In this document: piece by piece, positions 1 through 8,693 of the stretch
How the letters are laid out: every line of letters starts with the position of its first letter
Numbering within the stretch: the stretch's first letter is position 1
Assembly (NCBI RefSeq): GCF_029094545.1
Contig: NZ_CP117835.1
Coordinates: 2,646,001-2,710,000 of the forward strand
Direction of reading: 5' to 3'
DNA length: 64,000 nt
Source of the DNA: Alkalihalophilus pseudofirmus
Lineage (GTDB): Bacteria; Bacillota; Bacilli; Bacillales; Bacillaceae_D
Made by a program: the position numbers and the translations under genes
The notes under the pieces: generated by a model
Seen by the model: the letters and a program-made list of their open reading frames with translations, nothing else
What the model was told of the DNA's origin: nothing
Database searches by the model: none

Positions 1-81
1 ATTCTCTTATTTTAACGAACTTTATATCTGGTAACAAGTAGAAACTACAAGGCGCCAATTATTCTGAGCTTTTAGAAAAAT

Positions 82-115
82 AAAACGAGTTCATATGTTC
101 ATGAACTCGTTTTTT
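82..115. terminator. Terminator downstream of yloB
   Basis: A 13-bp inverted repeat (AAAACGAGTTCAT and its complement, 82-94 and 101-113) is flanked by A and T runs, so it can terminate on either strand. It lies 7 bases past the yloB stop on the minus strand. Bases 1-81 hold no gene that I can support. Confidence 0.8.
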
Positions 116-121
116 CATCAC

Positions 122-2827
122 TTATCTTCTTTTAAACAGCTGAAATCCTCCTAATACAACAGTCGGGATCGCAGCCATTCCAAGTACGAGCAGCCACTCA
201 CGCATATCAAGTGCAACCGTATGGAAAACTGGCTGCAGCGGAGGATAATAAATAACGGCAATCATAAGTAAAACAGAGATTACTACTGCTCCAACTAAAT
301 ATCGATTTTCAAATGGATTTCGGTGATAAACTGAGTACTCGCTGCGGCAGTCAAAAACATGAATGAGCTGAGCCATCACAAGAGTGACAAATGCAACAGT
401 TTGAGCCCTGATTAACTCATCAGGATGTGCTTCTAAAGTGATCCAGAATGCTGCTAGGGTAACAGCCCCAATCATAAAACCGCGGCTTAGGATTTTCCAT
501 GTTAACCCACGAGCAAAGACCCCTTCCCTCGGGCTTCTTGGTGCTCGCTTCATGACGTCGCCTTCTGCTTGGTCCATCCCAAGTGCCATAGCAGGCAGCC
601 CATCTGTCACTAGATTAATCCATAAAATTTGAATAGCAACTAATGGAAGCGGCATTCCTAGCATCATCGCAAATAGCATAACTAAAATCTCACCGACATT
701 TGATGCCATCATATAGCGGATGAATTTCCGGATGTTCTCATAAATATTGCGGCCTTCTTTAATGGCCGATTTAATCGTTGCAAAATTATCATCGCTTAAA
801 ATAAGCGAGGAAGCTTCTTTTGCAACATCTGTTCCTGTAATACCCATTGCAATTCCAATGTTGGCTGCTTTAATGGCCGGTGCATCATTAACGCCATCTC
901 CTGTCATAGCCACAATATGCCCTCTTGCCTGGAGTGCTTTAACGATTTTTAATTTATCCTCTGGAGAGACCCTGGCGTATACATCTACATCGTCAACGCA
1001 TCCCTCAAGGTCCTCTACACTCATTTGTTTTAATGTTCTCCCCTCTAACACTTGACCTCCCTCACGAAGGATCCCTAACTCTTTTGCAATTGCAGAAGCA
1101 GTAAGGCGATGATCGCCTGTAATCATGACCGTTTTAATTCCAGCTTCCCTGCATTCACGAATTGACCCCTTCACCTCAGGTCTTGGCGGGTCAATCATTC
1201 CTTCTAACCCTAGAAACGTTAATTGTCTCTCTGCTTCAAAAGGCTGGCTGCATACTTCATTTGCCTTTAATGGTCTATAAGCAATGGCAATCGTTCTAAG
1301 CGCTTTAGATGACAGATTAGAAATAACGCCCTCTACTTCTGTTCTTCTAGACGATGTGAACGCCTCTGTTTGTTGATTATATGAAATAGTTGTGCATTGA
1401 GATAAAACGACATCAGGAGCTCCTTTTGTAATAATAAAAGATCTCCCTTTCTTATCTTTAACTATGACGCTCATCATCTTTCTTGCGGAGTCAAAAGGAA
1501 ATTCCATTACTCTAGTGTATTGTTCATTCAGACCCTCTGTACTGTATCCAGCCTTCATGGCAGCTACGACAAGAGCCCCTTCAGTCGGATCTCCATCTAA
1601 CACATATTCAGTTCTCTCTTTTCGTAACATCCCCTGCTTCATAGACCGCGTCATAAGTGAAGCGTTATTACATATTGCTCCGTAACTAAGTAATTGCTGC
1701 AGAGCCCTTTCACGCTCAGGCAGCACTTCTACTCCGGCCAAACGAAACGCACCGCTTGGTTCATACCCATTTCCGCTGACTTCCCACAGCTTGCCGCCAG
1801 ACCATAGTCTTGTGACGGTCATTTTGTTTTGGGTGAGCGTCCCCGTTTTGTCCGAACAAATAACAGATGCACATCCTAATGTTTCAACGGCGGGGAGCTT
1901 TCTAACAATGGCTCTTCGTTTAATCATCCGTTGAACACCAAGTGCTAATGCTACTGTGACGATCGCCGGAAGACCTTCAGGTATTGCCGCTACAGCAAGG
2001 GAAACCCCTGATAGGAACATTGTATAAACGTCATGACCCTGCCATACCCCAATAATAACGACAAGAGCCGTTAGTAATAAGGCAACAGCAATCAAAATCT
2101 TTCCTAACTGCTCTAATTTGTGCTGAAGAGGTGTAACAAGTGATTCGGTTGATTGCAGCAAGTGGGCAATCTTGCCCATTTCTGTTTTCATACCAGTGTT
2201 TACAACAACACCAACCCCATTACCTTGCGTAACCATCGTTCCCATAAACGCCATGTTCTCTTGATCACCTAAGGAGGCATCCTTTGCATCAAGCGGTGAT
2301 GCATGTTTTTGAACAGGTACTGATTCACCTGTTAAAGATGATTCTTCTACCCTTAACCCATTTGCTGAAATTAAACGGATATCTGCACCAATCCGATCAC
2401 CGCTTGTCACTTTCACCACATCTCCTGGTACGACTTGAGTGGAGAGAACCTTTTGCCACACACCGCTTCGATTAACCATCATCTGCGGTGAAGACAGCTC
2501 TTTTAGGGCATCTAACGATTTTTCAGCCTTTCTTTCTTGAACAAAGCCTAAAATCCCATTCAACAAGATGATAAACATGATCGTCACTGCATCAATGTAC
2601 TCTCCTAATAAGCCAGAGATTAATGTTGCAGCTAACAAAACAAGAACCATAAAATCTTTAAATTGATTCAGAAACACTAAGAAAGCGGGTGTTCTCTTAC
2701 CGTCATCAAGTTTATTGGCTCCGTAAACGCCAAGCCTCTTTTGAACCTCTTTCTCTGTTAAGCCTGTCTCAATTTTGGTCCTTACCGATCGTTCTACTTC
2801 TTCTGTAGTCATTCTCAACCATTGCAT
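122..2827 (-). CDS. yloB: P-type calcium-transporting ATPase (YloB-like)
   Basis: 901-aa integral membrane P-type (IIA, SERCA-like) ATPase that would pump Ca2+ out of the cytoplasm. Seen: N-terminal cation-ATPase domain, the actuator motif TGES, the phosphorylation motif DKTGTLT with its aspartate near residue 326, the hinge motif TGDGVNDAP, a PEGLP motif in the fourth membrane segment, and NLVTDGLPA in the sixth, which carries calcium-ligand residues in this family. About ten membrane segments. I chose the ATG giving MQWLRMTTEE at 2827, behind the G-rich GTGGGGTGG, over an ATG five codons upstream; the N-terminus then resembles other YloB proteins. It is divergent from rqcH, as in Bacillus. 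B. subtilis YloB is linked to sporulation and germination; that role here is inferred from homology. Confidence 0.9.
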   Translation of the reverse strand: MQWLRMTTEEVERSVRTKIETGLTEKEVQKRLGVYGANKLDDGKRTPAFLVFLNQFKDFMVLVLLAATLISGLLGEYIDAVTIMFIILLNGILGFVQERKAEKSLDALKELSSPQMMVNRSGVWQKVLSTQVVPGDVVKVTSGDRIGADIRLISANGLRVEESSLTGESVPVQKHASPLDAKDASLGDQENMAFMGTMVTQGNGVGVVVNTGMKTEMGKIAHLLQSTESLVTPLQHKLEQLGKILIAVALLLTALVVIIGVWQGHDVYTMFLSGVSLAVAAIPEGLPAIVTVALALGVQRMIKRRAIVRKLPAVETLGCASVICSDKTGTLTQNKMTVTRLWSGGKLWEVSGNGYEPSGAFRLAGVEVLPERERALQQLLSYGAICNNASLMTRSMKQGMLRKERTEYVLDGDPTEGALVVAAMKAGYSTEGLNEQYTRVMEFPFDSARKMMSVIVKDKKGRSFIITKGAPDVVLSQCTTISYNQQTEAFTSSRRTEVEGVISNLSSKALRTIAIAYRPLKANEVCSQPFEAERQLTFLGLEGMIDPPRPEVKGSIRECREAGIKTVMITGDHRLTASAIAKELGILREGGQVLEGRTLKQMSVEDLEGCVDDVDVYARVSPEDKLKIVKALQARGHIVAMTGDGVNDAPAIKAANIGIAMGITGTDVAKEASSLILSDDNFATIKSAIKEGRNIYENIRKFIRYMMASNVGEILVMLFAMMLGMPLPLVAIQILWINLVTDGLPAMALGMDQAEGDVMKRAPRSPREGVFARGLTWKILSRGFMIGAVTLAAFWITLEAHPDELIRAQTVAFVTLVMAQLIHVFDCRSEYSVYHRNPFENRYLVGAVVISVLLMIAVIYYPPLQPVFHTVALDMREWLLVLGMAAIPTVVLGGFQLFKRR

Positions 2828-2964
2828 GCCGCCACCCCACATTTAGTCCTACTTCTGCTCACTAAGAAGACTCTCGCAACTTGCGACCTCTTCTTAATAG
2901 TCATTTATACAAGCCATCTTATTCAGCGAGAGTGAAAAACATGCTATACTCATGAAAGCAAATT

Positions 2965-3037
2965 GAACAAGCCAGCTTCTTACGACTATCTATCAAAAGA
3001 AAAGTATGCAAGGCTGGTTTGTGGTTAGAGAAGAGGT
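2965..3037 (+). promoter_or_regulatory. Leader region and Shine-Dalgarno of rqcH
   Basis: The 217-nt divergent intergenic region between yloB and rqcH carries a possible -10 (TATACT, near 2944) with only a weak -35. AGAAGAGGTG at about 3028-3037 is the ribosome site that fixes the rqcH start at 3045 rather than an in-frame ATG 13 codons upstream. No other structure is convincing. Confidence 0.4.
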
Positions 3038-3044
3038 GCTACAT

Positions 3045-4766
3045 ATGTCATTTGACGGCATTATGACTCGTGCAATCACACACGAACTTTCACATACACT
3101 GCAGTCAGGTCGTATTTCTAAAATTTATCAGCCATTTAAAACAGAACTTGTCTTCACGATTCGAGCAAATGGTGCTAATCACCAGCTGTTAATGTCTGCA
3201 AATGCCAGCTTTGCCCGCATCCATTTAACGAATGAAAAGTATACAAATCCGGAGAAGCCTCCTATGTTTTGTATGCTTTTACGTAAACATCTTGAAGGCG
3301 GGATTATTGAATCGATTGAACAGATTGATATGGAACGTATTATTGAGATGACCATACGAAATAAAGATGAACTTGGTGATGTTCAATCGAAAAAATTAAT
3401 AATTGAAATTATGGGACGCCATAGTAATATTATGCTCGTCGATGCTGATTCCGGCGTTATTTTAGACAGCATTAAGCATGTCAGTCTTTCTCAAAGCAGC
3501 TATCGGACAGTTTTACCAGGTCAACTGTATAAACGACCGCCAGAACAAGAAAAACAAAACCCGTTAGACCTTGATGAATCAGCTGTTTTAAAAGAAATGG
3601 ACTTTAACCAGGGGAAGCTTGACCGGCAGTTGGTCGACCGTTTCAGTGGTTTATCTCCTCTTGTAGCAAAAGAAATTATTGATCGTTCTGGAATGAGCAA
3701 TAGACAAACATTGCCGCAAGCATTTCTTGAAGTCTTCTCTTCGGTTAAAGATCATGAGTATACACCGCAGATGATTGAAGCTGATGGAAAAGAATACTTT
3801 AGTGTGATTGATTTACATCATCTAAACGGAGAGCAGCGCTCATTTCCTACAATTAGTAACATGCTTGATCGTTTCTTTTACGGCAAAGCAGAACGTGACC
3901 GTGTAAAGCAGCAAGCGTTTGACTTAGAAAAAATGCTTCGCAATGAATATCAAAAAAACAAAAAGAAATTAGTTAAACTTGAACGGACACTAACAGATGC
4001 TGATAAGGCAAAAGAGTATCAAAAATATGGTGAACTGCTTACAGCTAACCTTTATTCAGTAAAGCGCGGGGACAAAAAAATAGAAGTAATCGATTATTAT
4101 GAAGAGGAACAGCCAACGATTGAGATTAAACTTGACCCGCTAAAATCTCCTTCAGATAATGCTCAAGCTTACTTTAAGAAATACAATAAAGCGAAAAATT
4201 CAGTTCAGGTTGTACTCGAACAAATGGAGCAAACTAGAGAAGATATTGATTATCTCGATCAGTTAATTCAACAAATGGAGAGTGCTTCGCCAAGAGACAT
4301 CGAAGAAATTCGGGAAGAGCTGATTGAGCAAGGCTATCTAAAACGCAGACAAAAGCCTTCAAAAAAGAAGAAAAAAGAAGAAAAGCCTCAGCTTGAAGTA
4401 TACACATCTTCTTCTGACCTTACCTTCTATGTCGGTAAAAATAATAAACAAAATGACTATTTAACAAATAAGTTTGCAAGACAAGATGAGATTTGGCTTC
4501 ACACAAAAGATATACCAGGTTCACATGTGGTGATCAGAAGCACTGATCCGGATGAACAAACAATAATTGAAGCCGCGACAGTTGCTGCCTTCTTTAGTAA
4601 AGCCCGTCAATCTAGTTCAGTGCCCGTTGACTATACAAAGATCAGACATGTAAAAAAACCGAATGGTTCTAAGCCAGGATTTGTGACATACGATCAGCAA
4701 ACAACCGTATTTGTGACTCCTGATGAAGATTTGGTACTGAGCCTAAGAGCGAAACAAACCACATAA
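3045..4766 (+). CDS. rqcH: RqcH, ribosome quality control alanine-tailing factor (NFACT family)
   Basis: 573 aa, the same size as B. subtilis RqcH (YloA). The family binds obstructed 50S subunits carrying peptidyl-tRNA and recruits tRNA-Ala to add C-terminal alanine tails that mark stalled peptides for degradation. Visible parts: NFACT-N domain (about residues 1-200, starting [15 protein letters not shown]), a charged coiled-coil region between about 280 and 435, a lysine-rich linker, and the NFACT-R domain at the C-terminus containing [17 protein letters not shown]. Older annotations call it fibronectin-binding protein, which is misleading for this soluble cytoplasmic protein. It is a single gene with its own terminator. 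Confidence 0.92.
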   Translation: MSFDGIMTRAITHELSHTLQSGRISKIYQPFKTELVFTIRANGANHQLLMSANASFARIHLTNEKYTNPEKPPMFCMLLRKHLEGGIIESIEQIDMERIIEMTIRNKDELGDVQSKKLIIEIMGRHSNIMLVDADSGVILDSIKHVSLSQSSYRTVLPGQLYKRPPEQEKQNPLDLDESAVLKEMDFNQGKLDRQLVDRFSGLSPLVAKEIIDRSGMSNRQTLPQAFLEVFSSVKDHEYTPQMIEADGKEYFSVIDLHHLNGEQRSFPTISNMLDRFFYGKAERDRVKQQAFDLEKMLRNEYQKNKKKLVKLERTLTDADKAKEYQKYGELLTANLYSVKRGDKKIEVIDYYEEEQPTIEIKLDPLKSPSDNAQAYFKKYNKAKNSVQVVLEQMEQTREDIDYLDQLIQQMESASPRDIEEIREELIEQGYLKRRQKPSKKKKKEEKPQLEVYTSSSDLTFYVGKNNKQNDYLTNKFARQDEIWLHTKDIPGSHVVIRSTDPDEQTIIEAATVAAFFSKARQSSSVPVDYTKIRHVKKPNGSKPGFVTYDQQTTVFVTPDEDLVLSLRAKQTT

Positions 4767-4767
4767 T

Positions 4768-4803
4768 AAAAGAGAGCGGACATATCCCGCTCTCTTTGTT
4801 TTT
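4768..4803. terminator. Bidirectional terminator between rqcH and moaA
   Basis: An 11-bp stem, AAAGAGAGCGG with CCGCTCTCTTT (4769-4779 and 4787-4797), is followed by G and a T run on the plus strand and preceded by A residues. It sits between two convergent genes and likely serves both. Confidence 0.85.
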
Positions 4804-5816
4804 TATCCACCTATATGTGACATTTCAATTTTTTCTCTATTTCTAGAAGATTCCTCGGTTCTCTCAATAGAATATTGATCATCCCGCCTATTCCAGACTG
4901 AATGGATTTGATGAATAATGTCCTCATCTGCCGAACCATCACGAAGCATCTGCTTAAAATCAGTTCCCTTGGTCGCAAATAAACATGTATAAAGTTTCCC
5001 TTCAACGGATATTCTTGCACGGTTACACGAAGCGCAAAAGGCATCTGAAACAGAGGAGATAATCCCGATTTCATCATCTGAACCAATAAAACGATACCTC
5101 GTTGCTACTTCTCCTTCATAACGCGGGGCGATCGGTTGAATAGGCATCACTTGATCAATCTTTTCGATCATTTCCCGTTTAGTCAGAACATCATTTAATC
5201 TCCATCCATTGCTCGTTCCAACATCCATATATTCAATCAATCTTAAGGTGTAGCCTTTTTTTCTAAAAAACGCTGTCATTGGAAGAATTTCATGGTCGTT
5301 AACCCCTTTTTGAACAACCATATTCACTTTAACACCAAGCCCTGCTTCCGCTGCTGCATCCATCCCTTTAAGTACTTGATCTACCCCTATGCCTCGTCCA
5401 TTAATCTCACCGAATCGCTTATCATTTAAGCTGTCTAAGCTGACGGTCACTCTTTTTAATCCAGCTTCTTTTAAACGGCTGGCCATTTTAGGAAGCATTA
5501 CTCCGTTCGTTGTCATCGCAATATCGTCAATCTTTGTTGCCCGACGGAGCTGATCAATTAATTGATCAACATCTTTTCGCATCAGCGGCTCCCCGCCTGT
5601 AATACGCAGCTTCTCAATTGATGAAGCTTTTGTAAAAAGAGTAGTAAGTCTTGTAATTTCCTCAAAACTAAGGAGCTCGTCCTTCTTTAAAAAAGGGTAA
5701 TCAGGACCGAATACCTCTTTAGGCATACAATAATGACATCTAAAGTTACAGCGATCTGTAACTGAAATTCTAAGGTCTCTTAGGGGCCGGTTGAATTGAT
5801 CTGCTGCTTTATTCAT
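4803..5816 (-). CDS. moaA: GTP 3',8-cyclase MoaA
   Basis: 337-aa radical SAM enzyme for the first step of molybdenum cofactor synthesis (GTP to 3',8-cyclo-7,8-dihydro-GTP, then MoaC). The N-terminal SAM [4Fe-4S] cluster cysteines are Cys23, Cys27 and Cys30 (CNFRCHYC). The C-terminal GTP-binding cluster ligands are Cys261, Cys264 and Cys278. The protein ends in the conserved Gly-Gly needed for activity. The start follows GGGTGG. It stands alone here, without other moa genes. Its neighbour on the far side of the leader region is an oxalate/formate-type transporter and then a DUF2294 protein, which could reflect a link to a molybdenum-dependent formate dehydrogenase elsewhere (inference). Confidence 0.95.
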   Translation of the reverse strand: MNKAADQFNRPLRDLRISVTDRCNFRCHYCMPKEVFGPDYPFLKKDELLSFEEITRLTTLFTKASSIEKLRITGGEPLMRKDVDQLIDQLRRATKIDDIAMTTNGVMLPKMASRLKEAGLKRVTVSLDSLNDKRFGEINGRGIGVDQVLKGMDAAAEAGLGVKVNMVVQKGVNDHEILPMTAFFRKKGYTLRLIEYMDVGTSNGWRLNDVLTKREMIEKIDQVMPIQPIAPRYEGEVATRYRFIGSDDEIGIISSVSDAFCASCNRARISVEGKLYTCLFATKGTDFKQMLRDGSADEDIIHQIHSVWNRRDDQYSIERTEESSRNREKIEMSHIGG

Positions 5817-6073
5817 TTAACCACCCGCTTTCAATATATTTAATTGACTCATGTTCTTTCTAGACTTTGTATAACTATTCATTTTCAATATTGATGTTTT
5901 TGTGACTATCCCGACCGGAAACCTCTTTCTTTTTATCAAGCAAGTTAAAGTTACCATCTATGAAAGCATAAACTTCTTCATTTCACAACCTTAAAGTTTT
6001 TTCCGATTAACATGTAATACACAATGCTCATTGACTTTATTACATCAAATTTTAAATTTGTATGAATTTTTCC
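5817..6073. other. AT-rich non-coding stretch upstream of moaA
   Basis: About 257 bases without a supportable gene between moaA (minus strand) and the promoter of the transporter leader. It must hold the moaA promoter, but no clearly spaced -35/-10 pair could be picked. The stretch is very AT-rich with no repeats that stood out. Confidence 0.5.
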
Positions 6074-6103
6074 TTGTCTGTGAATACGTTTCCATGATAA
6101 AAT
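6074..6103 (+). promoter_or_regulatory. Candidate sigma-A promoter of the transporter leader RNA
   Basis: TTGTCT (6074-6079) and TAAAAT (6098-6103) are separated by 18 bases. An overlapping alternative -10 is GATAAA at 6096. This would place the transcript start near 6110, about 15 bases before the first stem of the leader structure. Confidence 0.5.
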
Positions 6104-6109
6104 TGTGAC

Positions 6110-6364
6110 AAATGTTCAACAATTGTGATTATGTCATGCTACGGAGCAGCGTCCCTGCTACCGACCATAACATAAGTCACACCTAAAAGAATGATTGATG
6201 TTTGATTAGTGAGTAGAGTCCCTGCTGATGATTAACCGTCAAGTTATAGGTTCATTCATGTACAGTAAGTGTATTGTATATGAATCAATCTAAGACTTGT
6301 CGGTTTTTTTATGTGGAAATATTCCTTTTGGCAGAGAGATAAAAGAAAAGAGGAGGAACATAAT
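6110..6364 (+). promoter_or_regulatory. Structured leader RNA with two related hairpin domains (candidate riboswitch, class unassigned)
   Basis: Domain 1: basal stem GTGATTATGT (6125-6134) with ACATAAGTCAC (6170-6180, one bulged G), then short helices ATG/CAT and CGG/CCG, then apical stem AGCAG/CTGCT (6145-6149, 6155-6159) with loop CGTCC. Domain 2: basal stem TTGATGTTTGATTA (6195-6208) with TGATTAACCGTCAA (6229-6242), 13 of 14 positions pairing, then apical stem AGTAG/CTGCT (6212-6216, 6222-6226) with loop AGTCC. The two apical stems differ by C-G versus U-G at one pair, so pairing is kept. The 3' strand of the domain-2 basal stem overlaps the 5' strand of the terminator at 6235-6304, so the two structures exclude each other. 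I do not recognise the family. The ligand is unknown; the encoded transporter's substrate is one guess. Confidence 0.6.
6235..6310 (+). terminator. Long intrinsic terminator (attenuator) in the transporter leader
   Basis: An almost continuous hairpin of about 30 pairs. The outer helix is ACCGTCAAGT (6235-6244) with ACTTGTCGGT (6295-6304), a middle helix pairs TAGGTT with AATCTA, and a 14-bp upper helix runs 6254-6267 with 6272-6285 around loop AGTG. Seven T residues follow (6304-6310). It ends 54 bases before the start codon of the transporter, so termination here would switch the gene off. Confidence 0.78.
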
Positions 6365-7630
6365 ATGGAGACAACAAAAAACCGCTGGCTTATTGCCCTT
6401 AGTGCAGTAGGTATACATATTTCCATCGGTTCTGTGTATGCTTGGAGTGTTTTCACTAACCCGTTAATTGAAGCATATGGCTGGTCACTTAGTGCTGTTT
6501 CATTAACATTTAGTATTGCTATTTTATTTTTGGGAGTATCAGCTGCTTTTATGGGTCATTTTGTGGAAAAACATGGACCAAGGAAATCTGGAATTGTTGC
6601 AGCCATTTTCTTTGGGATAGGAACCATAGGAGCTGGCTTTGCTACAAGTATTGAATCAATTTTTCTATTATATGTTACATATGGGGTCCTCGGAGGAATT
6701 GGACTCGGGGTTGGGTATATAACCCCTGTTTCAACCCTTGTTAAATGGTTTCCAGACCGCAGAGGATTAGCGACTGGACTAGCTATTATGGGATTTGGCT
6801 TTGCAGCAATGATTGCAAGCCCTATCATGAACAGCCTGATCAACTCAGTTGGCATTGCAAATACATTTTACATTTTAGGTGTCGTTTACTTAGTCGTAAT
6901 GCTGGGGTCTGCAAGCTACCTTGCTCCGCCCCCAAAAGGATGGATGCCTAAGGGATTTGAAGAGAAAATTCAATCAGGCGATAAAAAGCCTGTTGCTGAT
7001 CTATCTCAATTAACTGCGAATGAAGCTGTTAAAACAAAGCGCTTCTGGTATTTATGGATCATGTTATTTATTAATGTAACGTGTGGAATTGCCATAATTT
7101 CAGTAGCTTCTCCAATGGCTCAAGAAATAGCCGGCATGTCAGCAGTAGCTGCTGCTGCAATGGTTGGAATTATGGGGTTATTTAATGGATTTGGACGAAT
7201 TGGCTGGGCCTCCATCTCTGACTATATCGGTCGTCCCAATGTGTATACAACCTTTTTCATTATCCAAATTGCATCATTCATGCTGCTCCCGTCCCTATCA
7301 CATGCGATTGCTTTCCAAGCCGTTGTATTTTTAATTTTAACGTGCTACGGCGGTGGATTTGCAGCCATCCCAGCTTATATTGGTGATATATTCGGAACAA
7401 AACAGCTTGGTGCCATTCATGGATATATTTTAACTGCATGGGCGCTAGCAGGGTTAGTCGGTCCGATACTCGCTTCAACGATTCGTGAAACGACGAACAG
7501 CTATGCAGGAACATTATACATTTTCACTGGAATGTTTGTCGTTGCTCTTATTGTATCAATCTTTATACGTTCAGACATAAAGCAGCTAAAAGAGGCTCAA
7601 AAAGAAGAAGGCAGCCAAGTTGCAAGTTGA
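6365..7630 (+). CDS. OFA-family major facilitator transporter (oxalate/formate antiporter-like)
   Basis: 421-aa MFS membrane protein with about 12 hydrophobic segments. It begins WLIALSAVGIHISIGSVYAWSVF, typical of the oxalate:formate antiporter (OFA) family, and the MFS loop signature is present between segments 2 and 3. The family moves small carboxylates such as oxalate, formate or related anions; the exact substrate cannot be read from sequence. I chose the start at 6365 behind AGAGGAGGA rather than the in-frame ATG at 6311, which directly abuts the T run of the attenuator and lacks a ribosome site. It is controlled, by inference, by the structured leader. A DUF2294 gene follows 77 bases downstream, with no strong terminator between. 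Confidence 0.85.
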   Translation: METTKNRWLIALSAVGIHISIGSVYAWSVFTNPLIEAYGWSLSAVSLTFSIAILFLGVSAAFMGHFVEKHGPRKSGIVAAIFFGIGTIGAGFATSIESIFLLYVTYGVLGGIGLGVGYITPVSTLVKWFPDRRGLATGLAIMGFGFAAMIASPIMNSLINSVGIANTFYILGVVYLVVMLGSASYLAPPPKGWMPKGFEEKIQSGDKKPVADLSQLTANEAVKTKRFWYLWIMLFINVTCGIAIISVASPMAQEIAGMSAVAAAAMVGIMGLFNGFGRIGWASISDYIGRPNVYTTFFIIQIASFMLLPSLSHAIAFQAVVFLILTCYGGGFAAIPAYIGDIFGTKQLGAIHGYILTAWALAGLVGPILASTIRETTNSYAGTLYIFTGMFVVALIVSIFIRSDIKQLKEAQKEEGSQVAS

Positions 7631-7659
7631 CAATTTTTTGTATGAGGTCTACGATATTT

Positions 7660-7683
7660 CATAGATTTATAAAGGAATCTATG
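7660..7683 (+). repeat. Small hairpin between the transporter and DUF2294 genes
   Basis: CATAGATT and AATCTATG form an 8-bp inverted repeat around an 8-base loop, with no T run after it. It may be an mRNA stability or processing structure in a two-gene transcript; a terminator is unlikely. Confidence 0.35.
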
Positions 7684-7707
7684 ATTATATAAAAAGGACT
7701 GACACAG

Positions 7708-8073
7708 ATGAATAAATATGAAGCAGAATTTAGCAATGTCGTTCGCTCATTCCGCAAAAAACATATGGGTAAAGGCCCGGGTAAAATCCAAACGACCTTT
7801 TGTAAAAATTGGGCTATATGTGAGATGGAAGGAAACCTTTCTCCAATCGAACGATTTATAGCCAGTGCAGACGACGGAAAGCAAATGCTTAGGTCTGCTC
7901 GTACCGAAATGGTCAAAGATATGTATCGTAAAAATCACCCAATTGAAATGGAAGAACTGCTTCAGTGTCATTTTATTGACTTGTTTGTTGATATTGATAT
8001 TGAAAGAGATTTTGGGATGAGTGTATTTGTTTTTGATCAAAACATTGAAGAGAAATTTGGTTCGGATAAGTAA
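7708..8073 (+). CDS. DUF2294 domain protein (YrhF-like)
   Basis: 121-aa soluble protein that is one DUF2294 domain (an FxNxVxxFRKKHMGKGP-type opening, then NWAICEMEGNLSPIE). The biochemical function is unknown to me. In B. subtilis a member of this family (yrhF) lies in a cluster with formate dehydrogenase and a formate/nitrite channel gene, recalled from memory. Its position downstream of an OFA-type transporter here fits a carboxylate or formate theme (inference). The start follows AAAAAGGACT. Confidence 0.7.
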   Translation: MNKYEAEFSNVVRSFRKKHMGKGPGKIQTTFCKNWAICEMEGNLSPIERFIASADDGKQMLRSARTEMVKDMYRKNHPIEMEELLQCHFIDLFVDIDIERDFGMSVFVFDQNIEEKFGSDK

Positions 8074-8089
8074 TTGAATATCCCCTTTT

Positions 8090-8135
8090 AACTCACTAAC
8101 ATTGAGGCATGCTGCATAGATGTTAGTGAGTTTTT
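8090..8135 (+). terminator. Terminator after the DUF2294 gene
   Basis: ACTCACTAACAT and ATGTTAGTGAGT form a 12-bp stem around a loop of about 15 bases, followed by TTTTT. It closes the transporter-DUF2294 transcript. Confidence 0.85.
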
Positions 8136-8205
8136 ATTTACAAGAATACTAGGCAAGCAGTAAAAGATAAGATATGATGTAGGAAACGTTTTAGGGGGGG
8201 TTTCA

Positions 8206-8544
8206 ATGAATCATATGATAAAAATCTCCTTTATTATATTTGTGGCATTGATTATGTTTTATCCAAAACAATCTGATCAGCCCTATGCGTATGACCTGCC
8301 GGTTAACGGCGCTAGCTTCTATTCGCTTGAGCTTGAACTAGAAACATCCTATAAACAAGAGCACAATACTGCTTTTACACTAAATCTAAACCAAAGTTTG
8401 ATTCTCTTTATATTGATTCATCTTACAATACTTCTTTATCACAATCCGGAATGGTATAAAAGAAGATTACAGTTATTTCTAACCATTAGAAAGTACCGGT
8501 CAAATGAATTCTTATTCTCTTATTTTCACTCTAATTATTCATAA
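8206..8544 (+). CDS. Small hypothetical membrane protein
   Basis: 112 aa, no family recognised. A strong G-rich ribosome site (AGGGGGGG) precedes the ATG. A hydrophobic segment at residues 5-20 looks like a signal anchor, then comes a short polar stretch, a second hydrophobic segment (about residues 66-82, SLILFILIHLTILLY) and a basic, aromatic C-terminus. The arrangement suggests a small protein spanning the membrane twice or secreted with an anchor. It is followed 26 bases later by another tiny membrane-protein gene, probably co-transcribed. Function unknown. Confidence 0.6.
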   Translation: MNHMIKISFIIFVALIMFYPKQSDQPYAYDLPVNGASFYSLELELETSYKQEHNTAFTLNLNQSLILFILIHLTILLYHNPEWYKRRLQLFLTIRKYRSNEFLFSYFHSNYS

Positions 8545-8570
8545 TTCATATACGTAGAGGGGGAATAACG

Positions 8571-8690
8571 ATGATACTCGTTCGTTTCATTTTGATTGGA
8601 TTGCTGTCAGTAACAGCTGTAGGTATCTTTATGTTTCAAGGAGTAGAGGCTTTCTATGCCATGCTGGAATTATTCAAAAAAGATTCTTAA
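8571..8690 (+). CDS. 39-aa single-span membrane microprotein
   Basis: A 40-codon frame encoding a peptide that starts MILVRFILIGLLSVTAVGIF and ends with the polar tail ELFKKDS. Support: a good ribosome site (AGAGGGGGA) 6-7 bases before the ATG, one clear membrane-spanning segment, a basic residue at the N-side, and a terminator directly after the stop. It likely forms a two-gene unit with the upstream small membrane protein. No family recognised. Confidence 0.6.
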   Translation: MILVRFILIGLLSVTAVGIFMFQGVEAFYAMLELFKKDS

Positions 8691-8693
8691 TCA

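Noticed and set aside
2870-2935. Widely spaced inverted repeat ACTCTCGC / GCGAGAGT between yloB and rqcH
   Set aside because: The arms are only 8 bp and some 50 bases apart, with no phasing to a promoter; could be chance.
6105-6135. FNR/CRP-type site (TGTGA halves) before the transporter
   Set aside because: Both TGTGA copies lack a TCACA partner at six bases; the second is part of the leader stem.
6141-6144. ACGG loop like that of the guanidine-II (mini-ykkC) riboswitch in the transporter leader
   Set aside because: Only the first domain has it, pairing around it is just 3-4 bp, and it is incompatible with the better stems. The second domain lacks it.
6145-6226. ANTAR-protein target (two hairpins before a terminator)
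   Set aside because: ANTAR sites have six-base loops with A at position 1 and G at 4. The loops here are CGTCC and AGTCC, and the spacing between hairpins is too long.
6311-6364. Upstream start of the transporter at 6311
   Set aside because: No ribosome site, directly after the terminator T run, and the extra residues are basic and unlike the family.
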